Shown piece after piece: positions 1 through 8,018 of a DNA stretch of 64,000 nucleotides; position 1 is the stretch's first letter, and every line of letters begins with the position of its first letter. The DNA comes from an uncultured Bacteroidales bacterium (GTDB lineage Bacteria > Bacteroidota > Bacteroidia > Bacteroidales > F082). Position numbers and translations under genes: made by a program. The notes under the pieces were generated by a model. That model saw only the letters and a list, made by a program, of their open reading frames with translations. It was not told where the DNA came from and did no database searches. The stretch spans positions 62,001-126,000 of the forward strand of contig ONKA01000006.1 of NCBI GenBank assembly GCA_900318265.1, given 5' to 3'.

Positions 1-1
1 G

Positions 2-1252
2 GAGTCCATCAACCCCGATGTGCAGCCCAATCCCGCCGACAACACCGTTGACATCGACTATTCCGTGGAGGAGGCCGCTGCCGACCAGATCCGTTTCTCG
101 GCAGGTTTCGCTGCCCAAATGCTGATGCTGGAAGCTGGCTTGCAGTTCTCCAACTTCTCGATGCGCAACATCTTCAACAAGAAAGCATGGAAACCTTTGC
201 CGATGGGCGATGGACAGAAGCTGTCGTTGGGCGTGAGTACCTTGGGCAGCCGTTACATCACTTACAATATTTCGTTTACCGAGCCTTGGCTAGGTGGCCG
301 CAAGCCTAACTCTTTGACGGCCTCGTTCTACCAGTCGTTCTTCTCCAACAATTACGAAAAGGATGATACAAACTATGGTTGGTTCAATATGACGGGTGGT
401 ACTGTCGGTTTGGGTCGCCGCTTGACGTGGCCTGATGACTATTTTGCCTTGTATCAAGGCCTTAACTTCAAACGTTACAGCCTGCACAACTACCAATCGA
501 CCCACCTGAGTGTTGGTGACGGTAATGGAAAGTTCAACCTTCTTAGTTACAGTTTTGTGCTGTCGCGCAACTCGGTGAGCCAGCCCCTGTATCCTCGTAG
601 TGGCTCCGAGTTCCAACTTGGACTTGAGATCACACCGCCCTATTCGCTGCTGAACAACAAGGATTATAGCGACCTCTCTGAAAACGAAAAGTACAAGTGG
701 ATTGAGATGCACCGTTGGACATTCAAGGCGGCTTGGTATACCGAGCTTTATGAGAAACTCGTGATGATGACCCGCGTGCGCTTTGGCTATCTGGGTTATT
801 ATAACGACCAGATTGGTCCCACGCCTTTCCACCGTTACTTCCTTGGCGGCGATGGCTTGAATAACTATTCGTTCGACAGCCGCGAGCTCGTCGGAATGCG
901 TGGCTATGCCAACAACTCGCTCACGCCAGGCTTTTACAACAATTCCGGCACGGGCGGCAATGGCGGTAACATCATGACGAAATACACCCTGGAGTTGCGT
1001 TATCCGCTCTCGTTGAATCCTCAGGCCACTATCTATGCCTTGACCTTCTTGGAGGCTGGTAACTGCTGGCTAGGGTTCAAGAACTTTGACCCGTTTGAGG
1101 TGAAGCGTTCAGCTGGTGTCGGCGTGCGCATCTTCCTGCCCATGTTCGGTTTGCTTGGCCTCGACTGGGGCTACGGCTTCGACGATGTTTATGGCACCAC
1201 AGGAAATAATCATAGCCAGTTCCACTTCTCTATCGGAGGATCTATTGATTAG
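2..1252 (+). CDS. bamA: Outer membrane assembly factor BamA, C-terminal part (5' end outside window)
   Basis: This is the C-terminal beta-barrel part of BamA (Omp85), the outer-membrane pore that folds and inserts barrel proteins. The frame is open from the first bases of the window, so the N-terminus and the POTRA domains lie upstream. About 416 residues are visible, with alternating short beta-strand segments, an RGY motif in GMRGYANNS about two thirds of the way along (equivalent to the conserved RGF of the L6 loop), and a final strand FHFSIGGSID. Two Skp/OmpH-type chaperone genes follow on the same strand, the usual Bacteroidota bamA-ompH-ompH order. Barrel and neighbours together make the identification firm. 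Confidence 0.93.
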   Translation, partial: ESINPDVQPNPADNTVDIDYSVEEAAADQIRFSAGFAAQMLMLEAGLQFSNFSMRNIFNKKAWKPLPMGDGQKLSLGVSTLGSRYITYNISFTEPWLGGRKPNSLTASFYQSFFSNNYEKDDTNYGWFNMTGGTVGLGRRLTWPDDYFALYQGLNFKRYSLHNYQSTHLSVGDGNGKFNLLSYSFVLSRNSVSQPLYPRSGSEFQLGLEITPPYSLLNNKDYSDLSENEKYKWIEMHRWTFKAAWYTELYEKLVMMTRVRFGYLGYYNDQIGPTPFHRYFLGGDGLNNYSFDSRELVGMRGYANNSLTPGFYNNSGTGGNGGNIMTKYTLELRYPLSLNPQATIYALTFLEAGNCWLGFKNFDPFEVKRSAGVGVRIFLPMFGLLGLDWGYGFDDVYGTTGNNHSQFHFSIGGSID

Positions 1253-1358
1253 TTTAGAGTTGAGTGTTTAGAGTTTAGAGTTAGTAGCACTTTGTGTCAT
1301 TGCGAGGAACGAAGCAATCCAGTCTTTTGAATCTTTGAATTTTGAATTTTGAATCCCT
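1251..1358. repeat. Intergenic simple repeats plus one copy of the CATTGCGAGGAACGAAGC repeat
   Basis: Just after the bamA stop comes a run of TTTAGAGTT-like units (1251-1287), then a single-arm copy of a dispersed repeat (1296-1324, core GTCATTGCGAGGAACGAAG), then TTTGAATTT-like units (1327-1358). The middle element recurs as longer hairpins at 3833-3919 and 61273-61351. The TTTAGAGTT units recur in opposite orientation at 46297-46361. Confidence 0.8.
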
Positions 1359-1414
1359 TTTTGGAACGATTATTGATAAAGCAAACAAGAAAACAATTAG
1401 AAACACTATAAACA

Positions 1415-2071
1415 ATGAAAGCATTTAAAACCTTGATCTTGACCGCTGCCTTGGTTTGTGGCGGCATCATGACTGCCAATGCACAGCTTGGCGGTGGACA
1501 GAAAATCGTCTATGTCGATTCGGAATACATTATGGAAAACATTCCGGAATACGGCGATGCACAAGAAGAACTGAACGCTTTGTCGGAGAAATGGCAGAAA
1601 GAAGTGAAGGCCATCTACGACAAGGTGTCGGAGATGTACAGTAAGTATCAGACCGAGATGCTGCTCCTTTCGGAAGACCAGAAACGTGCCCGTGAGCAGG
1701 CCATCGTCGACAAGGAACAGGAAGCTAAGAACCTTCAGATGCAGTATTTCGGATCGGAAGGACAACTCTACCAAAAACGCACAGAACTTATCCAGCCCAT
1801 CCAGGAGAAGGTCTACACGGCCATGAAGGAAGTGGCCCAGACCAAGAACTACGCCTTTATCCTTGACCTCGCTTCGGGAACTTCGGTGCTCTATGCCAGC
1901 GACAAGAACGACGTGAGCGACGACGTGCTCGATCAACTTGGCAACGTCATGCAGACCGTGCGTCGCGAAAACCGTCGTAAGGCCAATGCTGCTCCTGCAG
2001 GAGGCGCTGGCGGTACGAAAGGCGGCACTTCGGGTGGAAGCAAAACAGCCCCTGTTAAACCCAAGAAATAA
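1415..2071 (+). CDS. OmpH/Skp family periplasmic chaperone
   Basis: A 218-residue secreted protein of the OmpH/Skp family, which holds unfolded outer-membrane proteins in the periplasm on the way to BamA. A signal peptide (MKAFKTLILTAALVCGG...ANAQ) is followed by the family's opening strand KIVYVDSEYIMENIPEY, a long charged helical region (about residues 50-120) that would form the coiled-coil arms, and the closing YAFILDLASG strand. The last 25 or so residues are an unusual Gly/Lys/Thr-rich tail absent from the next paralogue. It sits between bamA and a second OmpH gene. Confidence 0.9.
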   Translation: MKAFKTLILTAALVCGGIMTANAQLGGGQKIVYVDSEYIMENIPEYGDAQEELNALSEKWQKEVKAIYDKVSEMYSKYQTEMLLLSEDQKRAREQAIVDKEQEAKNLQMQYFGSEGQLYQKRTELIQPIQEKVYTAMKEVAQTKNYAFILDLASGTSVLYASDKNDVSDDVLDQLGNVMQTVRRENRRKANAAPAGGAGGTKGGTSGGSKTAPVKPKK

Positions 2072-2103
2072 AGAATTAATCGGGAAGGAACGCAAATAAT
2101 TTG

Positions 2104-2111
2104 TATCTTTG
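2104..2111 (+). promoter_or_regulatory. Bacteroidota -7 element TATCTTTG
   Basis: Matches TAnnTTTG and is followed by GC, 49 bases upstream of the second OmpH gene. No clear TTTG box is seen at the right distance upstream. Confidence 0.55.
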
Positions 2112-2160
2112 CGGCTCGTTAGCGAATCAAAAATTGGATAAATTATTAAAAGTCAATAAA

Positions 2161-2679
2161 ATGAAAAGAGTATTCAGAGTTTTGTTTCTGGGTGTGGCAC
2201 TCTTCATGATGAGTGGAGTGGTCAATGCCCAAGTGAAGATTGCACACGTCAACACGGCTGAGATCCTCGATGCCATGCCCGACAAGGCTAAGGCTGAGAA
2301 GAGCTTGGAGAAGTACTATGGTGAGCTGCAGAACCAGCTCGAGGCCATGGCCAAGGAATATCAGACCAAGATGCAGGATTACGAAGCCAACCAGGCTACC
2401 ATGTCGAATCTGGTGAAGCAGTCGAAGGAAAAGGAAATCGTTGACCTCCAGACCCGTATCCAGCAGTTCCAAGTGAACGCCGAGAACGAGTTTGAAGGCA
2501 AGCGCGCCGAGTTGCTGAAGCCTATGCTCGACAAGATCCAGAATGCCATCAACGCCGTGGGTAAGGAAAAGGGTTACACCTATATCCTTGACTTGGCCAC
2601 GGGTGCTGCCGTCTATGTGGGCGACAATGCCGTTGACTGCACTAAGGATGTGAAAGCCAAATTGGGCATCACCAAATAA
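2161..2679 (+). CDS. OmpH/Skp family periplasmic chaperone, second copy
   Basis: A 172-residue paralogue of the upstream OmpH protein. I chose the ATG at 2161, which opens a clean signal peptide (MKRVFRVLFLGVALFMM...VNAQ), rather than an in-frame ATG at 2101 that lies over the promoter. The mature part begins VKIAHVNTAEILDAMPD, continues as a Lys/Glu/Gln-rich helical arm and closes with YTYILDLATGAAVYVGD. It is Skp-like in size and lacks the glycine-rich tail of its neighbour. A strong terminator follows at 2700-2736. Confidence 0.9.
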   Translation: MKRVFRVLFLGVALFMMSGVVNAQVKIAHVNTAEILDAMPDKAKAEKSLEKYYGELQNQLEAMAKEYQTKMQDYEANQATMSNLVKQSKEKEIVDLQTRIQQFQVNAENEFEGKRAELLKPMLDKIQNAINAVGKEKGYTYILDLATGAAVYVGDNAVDCTKDVKAKLGITK

Positions 2680-2699
2680 GGATTGTTGAAATCCGAATC

Positions 2700-2736
2700 A
2701 AAAAACAGCCGACTCATTTGAGTCGGCTGTTTTTTG
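2700..2736. terminator. Bidirectional intrinsic terminator
   Basis: Perfect stem ACAGCCGACTCA/TGAGTCGGCTGT with a T-run on the plus side and an A-run on the other, so it can serve the OmpH gene (+) and the VOC gene (-), which converge here. Confidence 0.9.
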
Positions 2737-2739
2737 TTG

Positions 2740-3807
2740 TCATTTGATGCTCTCTCGCTTGACTTTCGCGAAACGTAGCAGTTTGAGGATGCCCAAGGGC
2801 TTGTGGTCGTCTTTGTTGGCGAGGTTGAGGAAGAGGCCAAATTTCTTCGCAATGGGAATCTTGTAGGTCTCGACGAATTCGATGAGGGTGCCGTCGGGGT
2901 CTTCCACGTAGGTGAAATGGCCGTTGGCATCGCCCATGCCGAAGTCGGCGCCGCTGTCGCACACGAAGGGATGTCCCATGGCTTCGGTCTGCTCCTTGAC
3001 GGCGTCCATGTGGCGCACGTCGAAGCAGAGGTGGATGTAGCCCGGGTCGCCCCAATAGCGACCTTCATAGAGTTTCTTGCCTGGCGCATCGACGCTTTGG
3101 ATGAGCTCAAGATGAGAGGTACCCATGATGCGACTCAAGGGCCCTTCGATGGGTTTGGAACGCTCCAAGATGACACGGCGCAAAGTACCTTTGCCGCCTT
3201 CGATGGCTTCGAGGTCTTCAAAGACACCAGTCTGGTCGAAGACCACCTTGTCGTATTCCAATAGCTGTGTGTAGAAGGGTAGGGAACGCTCGATGTCGCT
3301 GACGCCGATGACTGCACCGTTGGCGCCACCCGTGGTCTTTTTCTCGTCGATGAAGACGTAGTCGTCCTGCTCCAGCTGGAAGAGGTTGCCGTAGGGGTCT
3401 TTCATGAAGAACTCCTTTTGTCCGGCAGGCGAAGTCATAACGGGACTGATGACGTCGAGGCCTTTATTAATAAAGGTGTTGTAGGCCGCCTCGATGTCGG
3501 GGGTCTTTACCTTGGCGATGAGGATGCCCAAGTCGCCTAATTTGACGGGTTCTTTCAGGTAGTTGAGCTCTCGCCCTTTGGGCTGCCAGATCTCGAAGCC
3601 GCCGCCGCCGCGGATGTTGACGGCGATGCCCGAACGACGCGGTTGGGGCTTGCCACCCGTGTAGGGGAGCATGCGCTCTGCCACGCCTTCGTCGTCGACG
3701 ATCTTGATCTCGAAGCCGAAGTTGTCGTAATACCATTTCCAGGCTTCCACGAAGTCGTTGACTCCGATGCCCACTTGCTGTATGCCGCAGATGATTTTCT
3801 CTTTCAT
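2740..3807 (-). CDS. VOC family protein with two glyoxalase-fold domains
   Basis: A 355-residue protein of the vicinal oxygen chelate superfamily (glyoxalase, dioxygenase, bleomycin resistance). Two VOC units are visible, about residues 5-140 (opening CGIQQVGIGVNDF, closing KDPYGNLFQLEQ) and 165-320 (opening GAVIGVSDIERSLPFY, with GYIHLCFDV and the closing DPDGTLIEFVE). The His and Glu in the second unit suit metal ligands. Start: the ATG at 3807 begins MKEKIICGIQQVG; the open frame further upstream is read through a dispersed repeat and is not credible. It lies behind an SDR gene on the same strand and divergent from an alpha-oxoamine synthase. The substrate is not predictable. Confidence 0.8.
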   Translation of the reverse strand: MKEKIICGIQQVGIGVNDFVEAWKWYYDNFGFEIKIVDDEGVAERMLPYTGGKPQPRRSGIAVNIRGGGGFEIWQPKGRELNYLKEPVKLGDLGILIAKVKTPDIEAAYNTFINKGLDVISPVMTSPAGQKEFFMKDPYGNLFQLEQDDYVFIDEKKTTGGANGAVIGVSDIERSLPFYTQLLEYDKVVFDQTGVFEDLEAIEGGKGTLRRVILERSKPIEGPLSRIMGTSHLELIQSVDAPGKKLYEGRYWGDPGYIHLCFDVRHMDAVKEQTEAMGHPFVCDSGADFGMGDANGHFTYVEDPDGTLIEFVETYKIPIAKKFGLFLNLANKDDHKPLGILKLLRFAKVKRESIK

Positions 3808-3832
3808 GATGATTAGATTTTGTTGTCGCTTT

Positions 3833-3919
3833 GCGTCATTGCGAGGAGGAACGACGAAGCAATCTAGAGTGATATCTATCAGTTTAATGCCTAGACTGCT
3901 TCGTGCCTCGCAGTGACGC
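3833..3919. repeat. Dispersed hairpin repeat, CATTGCGAGG type
   Basis: Two facing arms, GCGTCATTGCGAGG...GAAGCAATCTAG and CTAGACTGCTTCG...CTCGCAGTGACGC, separated by about 23 bases. It fills most of the gap between the SDR and VOC genes. Related to 1296-1324 and 61273-61351. Confidence 0.85.
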
Positions 3920-3926
3920 TGTCGCG

Positions 3927-4718
3927 TCATGTCGCCGATATTTTCCTGGATAGTTTATAATACAAAGGTAAGCAATACTTATGGATATATGCCATCAGCA
4001 ATTCCGTCCGTCCAATGAGCTTACGGTGTTTCTGCCGTTTGATGGCGCGCACGGCAATTTGGCCGGTTTTCTCCACGCTGAGGCCATTGGCCTGTCCTGC
4101 GTCCATCTTGGCATGGGCAGTGCCATCGCCATGAAGGGCGCTCTTGCTGATTTGCGTGTTGATGCGTCCTGGGATGAGGAAGGTGACGTTGATGTTGTCG
4201 TACTCGAGTTCCAGTGATTCGTAGAAGCCAAACAGGGCATGCTTGGCGGCGCAATAGGCCGAACGCAGCGGGAAGCCGAACAAGCCCGATAGGGAAGTGG
4301 TCACGCTGAACTGCACGTGTTCCTTGGCGAGAATCATCTCCTTGAACTTTTTCACTAGGTAGACGCCGCTGAGGAAGTCGATTTTCAGGATCTTTTCGTC
4401 CACGCTGATGGCGGTGTCGAGGGCCTTCTCACGCTGCGAGATGCCCGCGTTGAGCACGAAGAGGTCAATGCTGAGGCCTTGTTCCATGACGTAGTCGTAA
4501 AGCCGGTCGATGGAGCTGTAGTCATCGAGTTGCGTCTCGGTGGCATAGGCTTTCACACCGTATTGCTCGCACATCTCTTTGGTCTTGTTGAGGTCGTCGA
4601 TGCCCAGTCCCGTGAGGACGAGGTGACAGCCTTCTTGCGCCAGATGCAAGGCGATGCTCTGCCCGATGCCTGTGCCTCCACCTGTGACGAGAGCGGTTTT
4701 GTTTTTGAGGTTTAACAC
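3927..4718 (-). CDS. Short-chain dehydrogenase/reductase (SDR)
   Basis: A 263-residue classical SDR. The cofactor motif TGGGTGIG is near residue 12, the NAG motif appears in VLNAGIS, and the catalytic set is Ser in VTTSLSG with Tyr and Lys in SAYCAAK. The C-terminus is basic and moderately hydrophobic (LLMAYIHKYCLPLYYKLSRK), as in membrane-associated DHRS7-type members. It is divergent from the alpha-oxoamine synthase. If that enzyme is a serine palmitoyltransferase, this SDR is a natural candidate for the 3-ketosphinganine reductase, but that is inference from position. Confidence 0.85.
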   Translation of the reverse strand: MLNLKNKTALVTGGGTGIGQSIALHLAQEGCHLVLTGLGIDDLNKTKEMCEQYGVKAYATETQLDDYSSIDRLYDYVMEQGLSIDLFVLNAGISQREKALDTAISVDEKILKIDFLSGVYLVKKFKEMILAKEHVQFSVTTSLSGLFGFPLRSAYCAAKHALFGFYESLELEYDNINVTFLIPGRINTQISKSALHGDGTAHAKMDAGQANGLSVEKTGQIAVRAIKRQKHRKLIGRTELLMAYIHKYCLPLYYKLSRKISAT

Positions 4719-4826
4719 GGTTTTTTGTTTTTCCGAGTTGGGTCTTACGCAGGGACTTACGTCGCGTGCTTAATGTCCTATCGCCCCTACGGGGCTGTGA
4801 GACCCACCTCGCATTAAAATACGCTG

Positions 4827-4834
4827 CAAAGATA
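4827..4834 (-). promoter_or_regulatory. -7 element TATCTTTG (minus strand) for the SDR gene
   Basis: On the minus strand this reads TATCTTTGCAGC, about 110 bases upstream of the SDR start. Confidence 0.5.
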
Positions 4835-4873
4835 AAAATAATTCCTTCATGCTGGGATAATCAATATATTTAC

Positions 4874-4932
4874 TATTTTTGTGGCTCGCAAAACCTTGAT
4901 GTCGGGTCGGCCCTTCGACAGGCTCAGGGTCC
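4874..4932 (+). promoter_or_regulatory. Promoter element TATTTTTG followed by a GGCCCTTCGACAGG repeat in the leader
   Basis: TATTTTTG at 4874-4881 matches TAnnTTTG and lies 91 bases before the synthase gene. A copy of a dispersed repeat (4908-4932, GGCCCTTCGACAGGCTCAGG) lies in what would be the 5' leader; other copies are at 20501-20528 and, as an inverted pair, 25740-25802. Confidence 0.55.
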
Positions 4933-4972
4933 TTAATTTTCAATTTTCAATTATCAACTATCAATTTGTACA

Positions 4973-6232
4973 ATGGACATTTTTGAAAGAATATCAAAGG
5001 ATTCCGGTGGCCCGATTGGGCAGTACCGTGAACGCGCTGATGGTTATTTCGCATTTCCGCGTCTGGAAGGTGAGTTGGGTCCGCGCATGACTTTTAACGG
5101 CAGAGAAGTGCTCTGCTGGAGCTTGAACAACTATCTGGGCTTGGCTAATCACCCCGAGATTCGTCGCGTGGATGCCGAAGCCGCCGCAAAATACGGCCTT
5201 GCTGCCCCCATGGGCGCCCGTATGATGACGGGTCACACCCGCATGCACGAGCATTTCGAGCATGAGCTGGCCGACTTCGAGAAGAAGGAAGCCGCCTACC
5301 TGTTCAACTTTGGTTACCAGGGCATTGTGTCGACCATCGACACCTTGACCAGCCCACATGATGTCATCGTCTACGATAACGAGGCCCATGCCTGCTTGCT
5401 CGACGGTATCCGTTTGCACATCGGCAACAAGTACAAGTACCGCCACAACAATATGGAAGATCTCGAGAAGAAGTTGAAGGTCGCCACTGAGGTGGTGGCC
5501 AAGACGGGCGGTGGCATCCTCGTCATTACCGAGGGCGTGTATGGCATGACAGGCGCTTTAGGCGACCTCGCCGGCATCGTGGCCTTGAAGAAGAAGTACA
5601 GCTTCCGTATTCTCATCGACGATGCTCACGGCTTCGGCGTGATGGGTCCCAACGGTCGCGGTACCTCCGAGCACTTCGGTGTGATGGACGACATCGACAT
5701 CTACATCGGCGCCTACGCCAAGGCCATGGCTATCATCGGCGGCTTTGTGGCTGGTCCGAAGTATGTGATTGAATATCTGCGCTATAACATGCGCTCGCAG
5801 ATGTATGCCAAGAGCTTGCCTCTGGCCATCGTTGAAGGCTGCGAGAAGCGTCTCGAAATCATTCGCAGCGCTGAGGGTGACGCTTTACGTGCCCAGCTGT
5901 GGAAGGTGACCCGCGCCTTGCAGAAAGGCTTCCGTGACCTGGGCTTCGACATCGGTCCAGCCGAGGCTTGTGTGACGCCAGTGCATGTACAAGGCGATGT
6001 GGTGCAAGCCACCAACATTGCCATGGACTTGCGTGAGAACTACAAGATCTTCTGCTCGGTCATCACCTATCCCGTCATCCCCAAGGGCATGATTATCTTC
6101 CGCATCATTCCGACGGCTGCTCACACCATGGACGATGTCAACTACACGCTGAACGCCTTCGCCGAGGTGCGTCAGAAGCTCGATAAGGGCTATTACGACG
6201 GCACGGAAGTCCCGAATATGAGGATCGAGTAA
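4973..6232 (+). CDS. Alpha-oxoamine synthase family enzyme (serine palmitoyltransferase-like)
   Basis: A 419-residue PLP enzyme of the family that joins an amino acid to an acyl-CoA with loss of CO2 (serine palmitoyltransferase, AONS, KBL). Visible marks: SLNNYLGLANHPE near residue 45, MGARMMTGH, YDNEAHAC, DDAHGFGVMG (PLP-binding Asp and His), and the lysine region GAYAKAMAIIGGF. The usual Thr three residues before the lysine (TFSK) is Ala here. It belongs to a Bacteroidota clade distinct from the well-studied Sphingobacterium SPT, so the substrate is uncertain; Bacteroidales make sphingolipids, and a divergent SDR next door fits that route. A terminator follows at 6251-6287. Confidence 0.75.
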   Translation: MDIFERISKDSGGPIGQYRERADGYFAFPRLEGELGPRMTFNGREVLCWSLNNYLGLANHPEIRRVDAEAAAKYGLAAPMGARMMTGHTRMHEHFEHELADFEKKEAAYLFNFGYQGIVSTIDTLTSPHDVIVYDNEAHACLLDGIRLHIGNKYKYRHNNMEDLEKKLKVATEVVAKTGGGILVITEGVYGMTGALGDLAGIVALKKKYSFRILIDDAHGFGVMGPNGRGTSEHFGVMDDIDIYIGAYAKAMAIIGGFVAGPKYVIEYLRYNMRSQMYAKSLPLAIVEGCEKRLEIIRSAEGDALRAQLWKVTRALQKGFRDLGFDIGPAEACVTPVHVQGDVVQATNIAMDLRENYKIFCSVITYPVIPKGMIIFRIIPTAAHTMDDVNYTLNAFAEVRQKLDKGYYDGTEVPNMRIE

Positions 6233-6250
6233 AGGGTTCGAGATGTACTC

Positions 6251-6287
6251 AAATAAAGGAGCGACAATTATCGCTCCTTTATTTTTT
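6251..6287 (+). terminator. Intrinsic terminator
   Basis: AATAAAGGAGCGA, loop, TCGCTCCTTTATT, then a T-run. It closes the synthase transcript; the last Ts also provide the TTTG box of the next promoter. Confidence 0.9.
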
Positions 6288-6316
6288 GCAAATTTCAAGT
6301 ATTATCTATATCTTTG
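6285..6316 (+). promoter_or_regulatory. Complete Bacteroidota promoter TTTG-N20-TATCTTTG
   Basis: TTTG at 6285-6288 and TATCTTTG at 6309-6316 with 20 bases between, the textbook spacing. It drives the MarR gene at 6356. Confidence 0.75.
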
Positions 6317-6355
6317 CACTTTCATAAAGCAAGATAATCCCAAAAATATGATAAT

Positions 6356-6802
6356 ATGATACTCGTGAAACAAGTTGGCGTCTACGTCAACATCCTGAAT
6401 TGCAGACTTAAAAAGTACCTTGCCGAGGTATTCAAGAAGAACAACGTGAACTTGACGGGTGAGCAATACCTCGTCATGGATGCTTTGTGGAATGAGGGCA
6501 CGCTTACCCAGCAGGCCATTGCCTTCATCATCCAGAAGGACAAGAACTCGGTGACGCAATTCATCGACAACCTGGAGAAGAAGGGCCTTGTCGCCCGCTC
6601 AGTGTCGAAGGATGATCGCCGTGTGAACAACATCGTCGTGACCAAGGAGGGCATGGCGTTGAAGGATTCCACCAAGCAGCTGGCCATTGACACGATGAAT
6701 AAAGCCATCGACGGCATCTCGGAGGACGACCTGAACACTTTTGTCAGTGTGCTGAAAAAGGTATGTGGCAACATCAGTGACTTTGGCACTAAAATTGGAT
6801 AA
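6356..6802 (+). CDS. MarR family transcriptional regulator
   Basis: A 148-residue winged-helix regulator. The helix-turn-helix region runs through LTQQAIAFIIQKDKNSVTQF (about residues 55-75) and the wing is LVARSVSKDDRRVNNIVVTKEG, with the conserved DDRR. N- and C-terminal helices would form the dimer interface. It has its own promoter and is followed after 52 bases by a lipoprotein gene on the same strand, which has its own -7 element. MarR proteins usually respond to small aromatic or lipophilic ligands; the ligand cannot be read from sequence. Confidence 0.9.
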   Translation: MILVKQVGVYVNILNCRLKKYLAEVFKKNNVNLTGEQYLVMDALWNEGTLTQQAIAFIIQKDKNSVTQFIDNLEKKGLVARSVSKDDRRVNNIVVTKEGMALKDSTKQLAIDTMNKAIDGISEDDLNTFVSVLKKVCGNISDFGTKIG

Positions 6803-6830
6803 TATTTCTTTTGGTAATCCGTTGAATAAC

Positions 6831-6838
6831 TATCTTTG
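6831..6838 (+). promoter_or_regulatory. -7 element TATCTTTG
   Basis: TATCTTTGCA 16 bases before the lipoprotein start. TTTG at 6810-6813 is 17 bases upstream, slightly closer than the usual 19-21. Confidence 0.6.
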
Positions 6839-6854
6839 CAAACCTTAATTTTTG

Positions 6855-7574
6855 ATGAATATGAAGAAAACCACCCATTTATTATTGACTCTTACGGTGA
6901 TGGCATTTTTGCTGCCTTCATGCAACAAAGGTCCAGGCGAAGGAGGTACGGGTACAGTGCAAGGCTTCGTGAAGTTGGTGCATCATCCCGATGACGACTA
7001 CACCTTGACCCCCGATACCATGGCGGCTGCCAAGACCGACGTTTTTATTATCTATGGCAACGAAGAATACTTCGGCGACGATGTGGAGACCAACGCCGAA
7101 GGTATGTATCAGTTTGAGTATCTGCGTCCTGGCGAGTATACAGTGTTTGCCTACAGCACTTTGCCTTCGGGCGAGAAGGTGGCGGTGAGCGAAACGGTCG
7201 AGCTGCAACGTGGTGCAGTGGCAAAAGTGCCTACGCTTTACATCCACGATGGCAAGGCATACGGCACTTCGGTGGTGAAAGGTCGCGTGCATGCCACCTA
7301 TTATCACAACGGCAGCTACCGCGGCGAAGGCTGGGCTTGCGAACATCGTGTATATATCCGCCGTGTGGGCGAGGACATCCCTTTCGACGACACCCGCGTG
7401 GGCCCCGACGGCTATTTCGCTTTCCAAAAACTGCAACCTGGCACATACGAGGTCTATACCGTGACCCAAGACTTCAATGAGGTGCCCGACTTCGTCTTCC
7501 AAAGCATCGCGGTGGAGGAGGCAGGACAGATTTACGAGATCATTGAACAATATGAAATAATTATCAATGTGTAA
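6855..7574 (+). CDS. Lipoprotein with two carboxypeptidase-regulatory-like folds
   Basis: A lipoprotein of about 239 residues, not assignable to a named family. The signal ends in a lipobox, LLPSC, at about residue 24 (ATG at 6855; 6861 is an alternative). Two Ig-like regulatory repeats are suggested by YQFEYLRPGEYTVFAYST and YFAFQKLQPGTYEVYTVT, each preceded by a short variable strand set. Such domains are common surface modules in Bacteroidota. It begins a run of five same-strand genes, the others being a small secreted protein, a VTC domain protein, a DUF4956 membrane protein and a DUF2490 barrel; its stop overlaps the open frame of the next gene. Confidence 0.75.
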   Translation: MNMKKTTHLLLTLTVMAFLLPSCNKGPGEGGTGTVQGFVKLVHHPDDDYTLTPDTMAAAKTDVFIIYGNEEYFGDDVETNAEGMYQFEYLRPGEYTVFAYSTLPSGEKVAVSETVELQRGAVAKVPTLYIHDGKAYGTSVVKGRVHATYYHNGSYRGEGWACEHRVYIRRVGEDIPFDDTRVGPDGYFAFQKLQPGTYEVYTVTQDFNEVPDFVFQSIAVEEAGQIYEIIEQYEIIINV

Positions 7575-7584
7575 GATTATAAAT

Positions 7585-8013
7585 ATGAAAAAGTTATTGG
7601 TTTTAATTGTGTTTGTGACGCTCAGTGTCAGCTGCTTCGCCCAGTCGGTCTCAGAGAGCACGATCCAGAAGCGTGAGAACCGCAAGGGCATGGTGCTGAA
7701 GGAATGGAACACGGCGGCGGGCGACAAGCGCGCCTTCCTTGACCGTGTGACGACTTACGACGAATTGGGCCGTAAGATTGAGGAGATTGAATATGCCAGC
7801 TACGGACAGAAATGGCGCATCGTGTTCGAGTATCCCAAAGACAGCGACATCACGGCTAAGGTGGTGCGCGAGATTGAGTACAACGACCGCGACAAGGTGT
7901 CGAGAATCAAGAAGTACGAGTACAACGAAGACGGCTCCAAGAAATGCCAAAAGAACTACTATCCGAATGGCAAGCTGGAGTCGGTGAAGACCTACGAGTA
8001 CGTCCCGAAATAA
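7585..8013 (+). CDS. Small secreted protein of unknown function
   Basis: A 142-residue exported protein with a signal peptide (MKKLLVLIVFVTLSVSCFAQ). The ATG at 7585 is preferred over an in-frame ATG at 7567, which still lies inside the preceding gene. The mature protein is rich in short charged strands with a repeating pattern (TTYDELGRKIEEIEY, REIEYNDRDKVSRIKKYEY, NYYPNGKLESVKTYEY) like the YD/MORN-type repeats of YwqK-like proteins. It is packed tightly between the lipoprotein and the VTC gene, suggesting a shared transcript. I do not recognise a named family. Confidence 0.7.
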   Translation: MKKLLVLIVFVTLSVSCFAQSVSESTIQKRENRKGMVLKEWNTAAGDKRAFLDRVTTYDELGRKIEEIEYASYGQKWRIVFEYPKDSDITAKVVREIEYNDRDKVSRIKKYEYNEDGSKKCQKNYYPNGKLESVKTYEYVPK

Positions 8014-8018
8014 GACTT

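Noticed and set aside
3808..3930. N-terminal extension of the VOC protein upstream of 3807
   Set aside because: Those codons lie over a dispersed hairpin repeat and give CFVVPPRNDAKRQQ-type sequence found also at another repeat copy; the fold starts at 3807.
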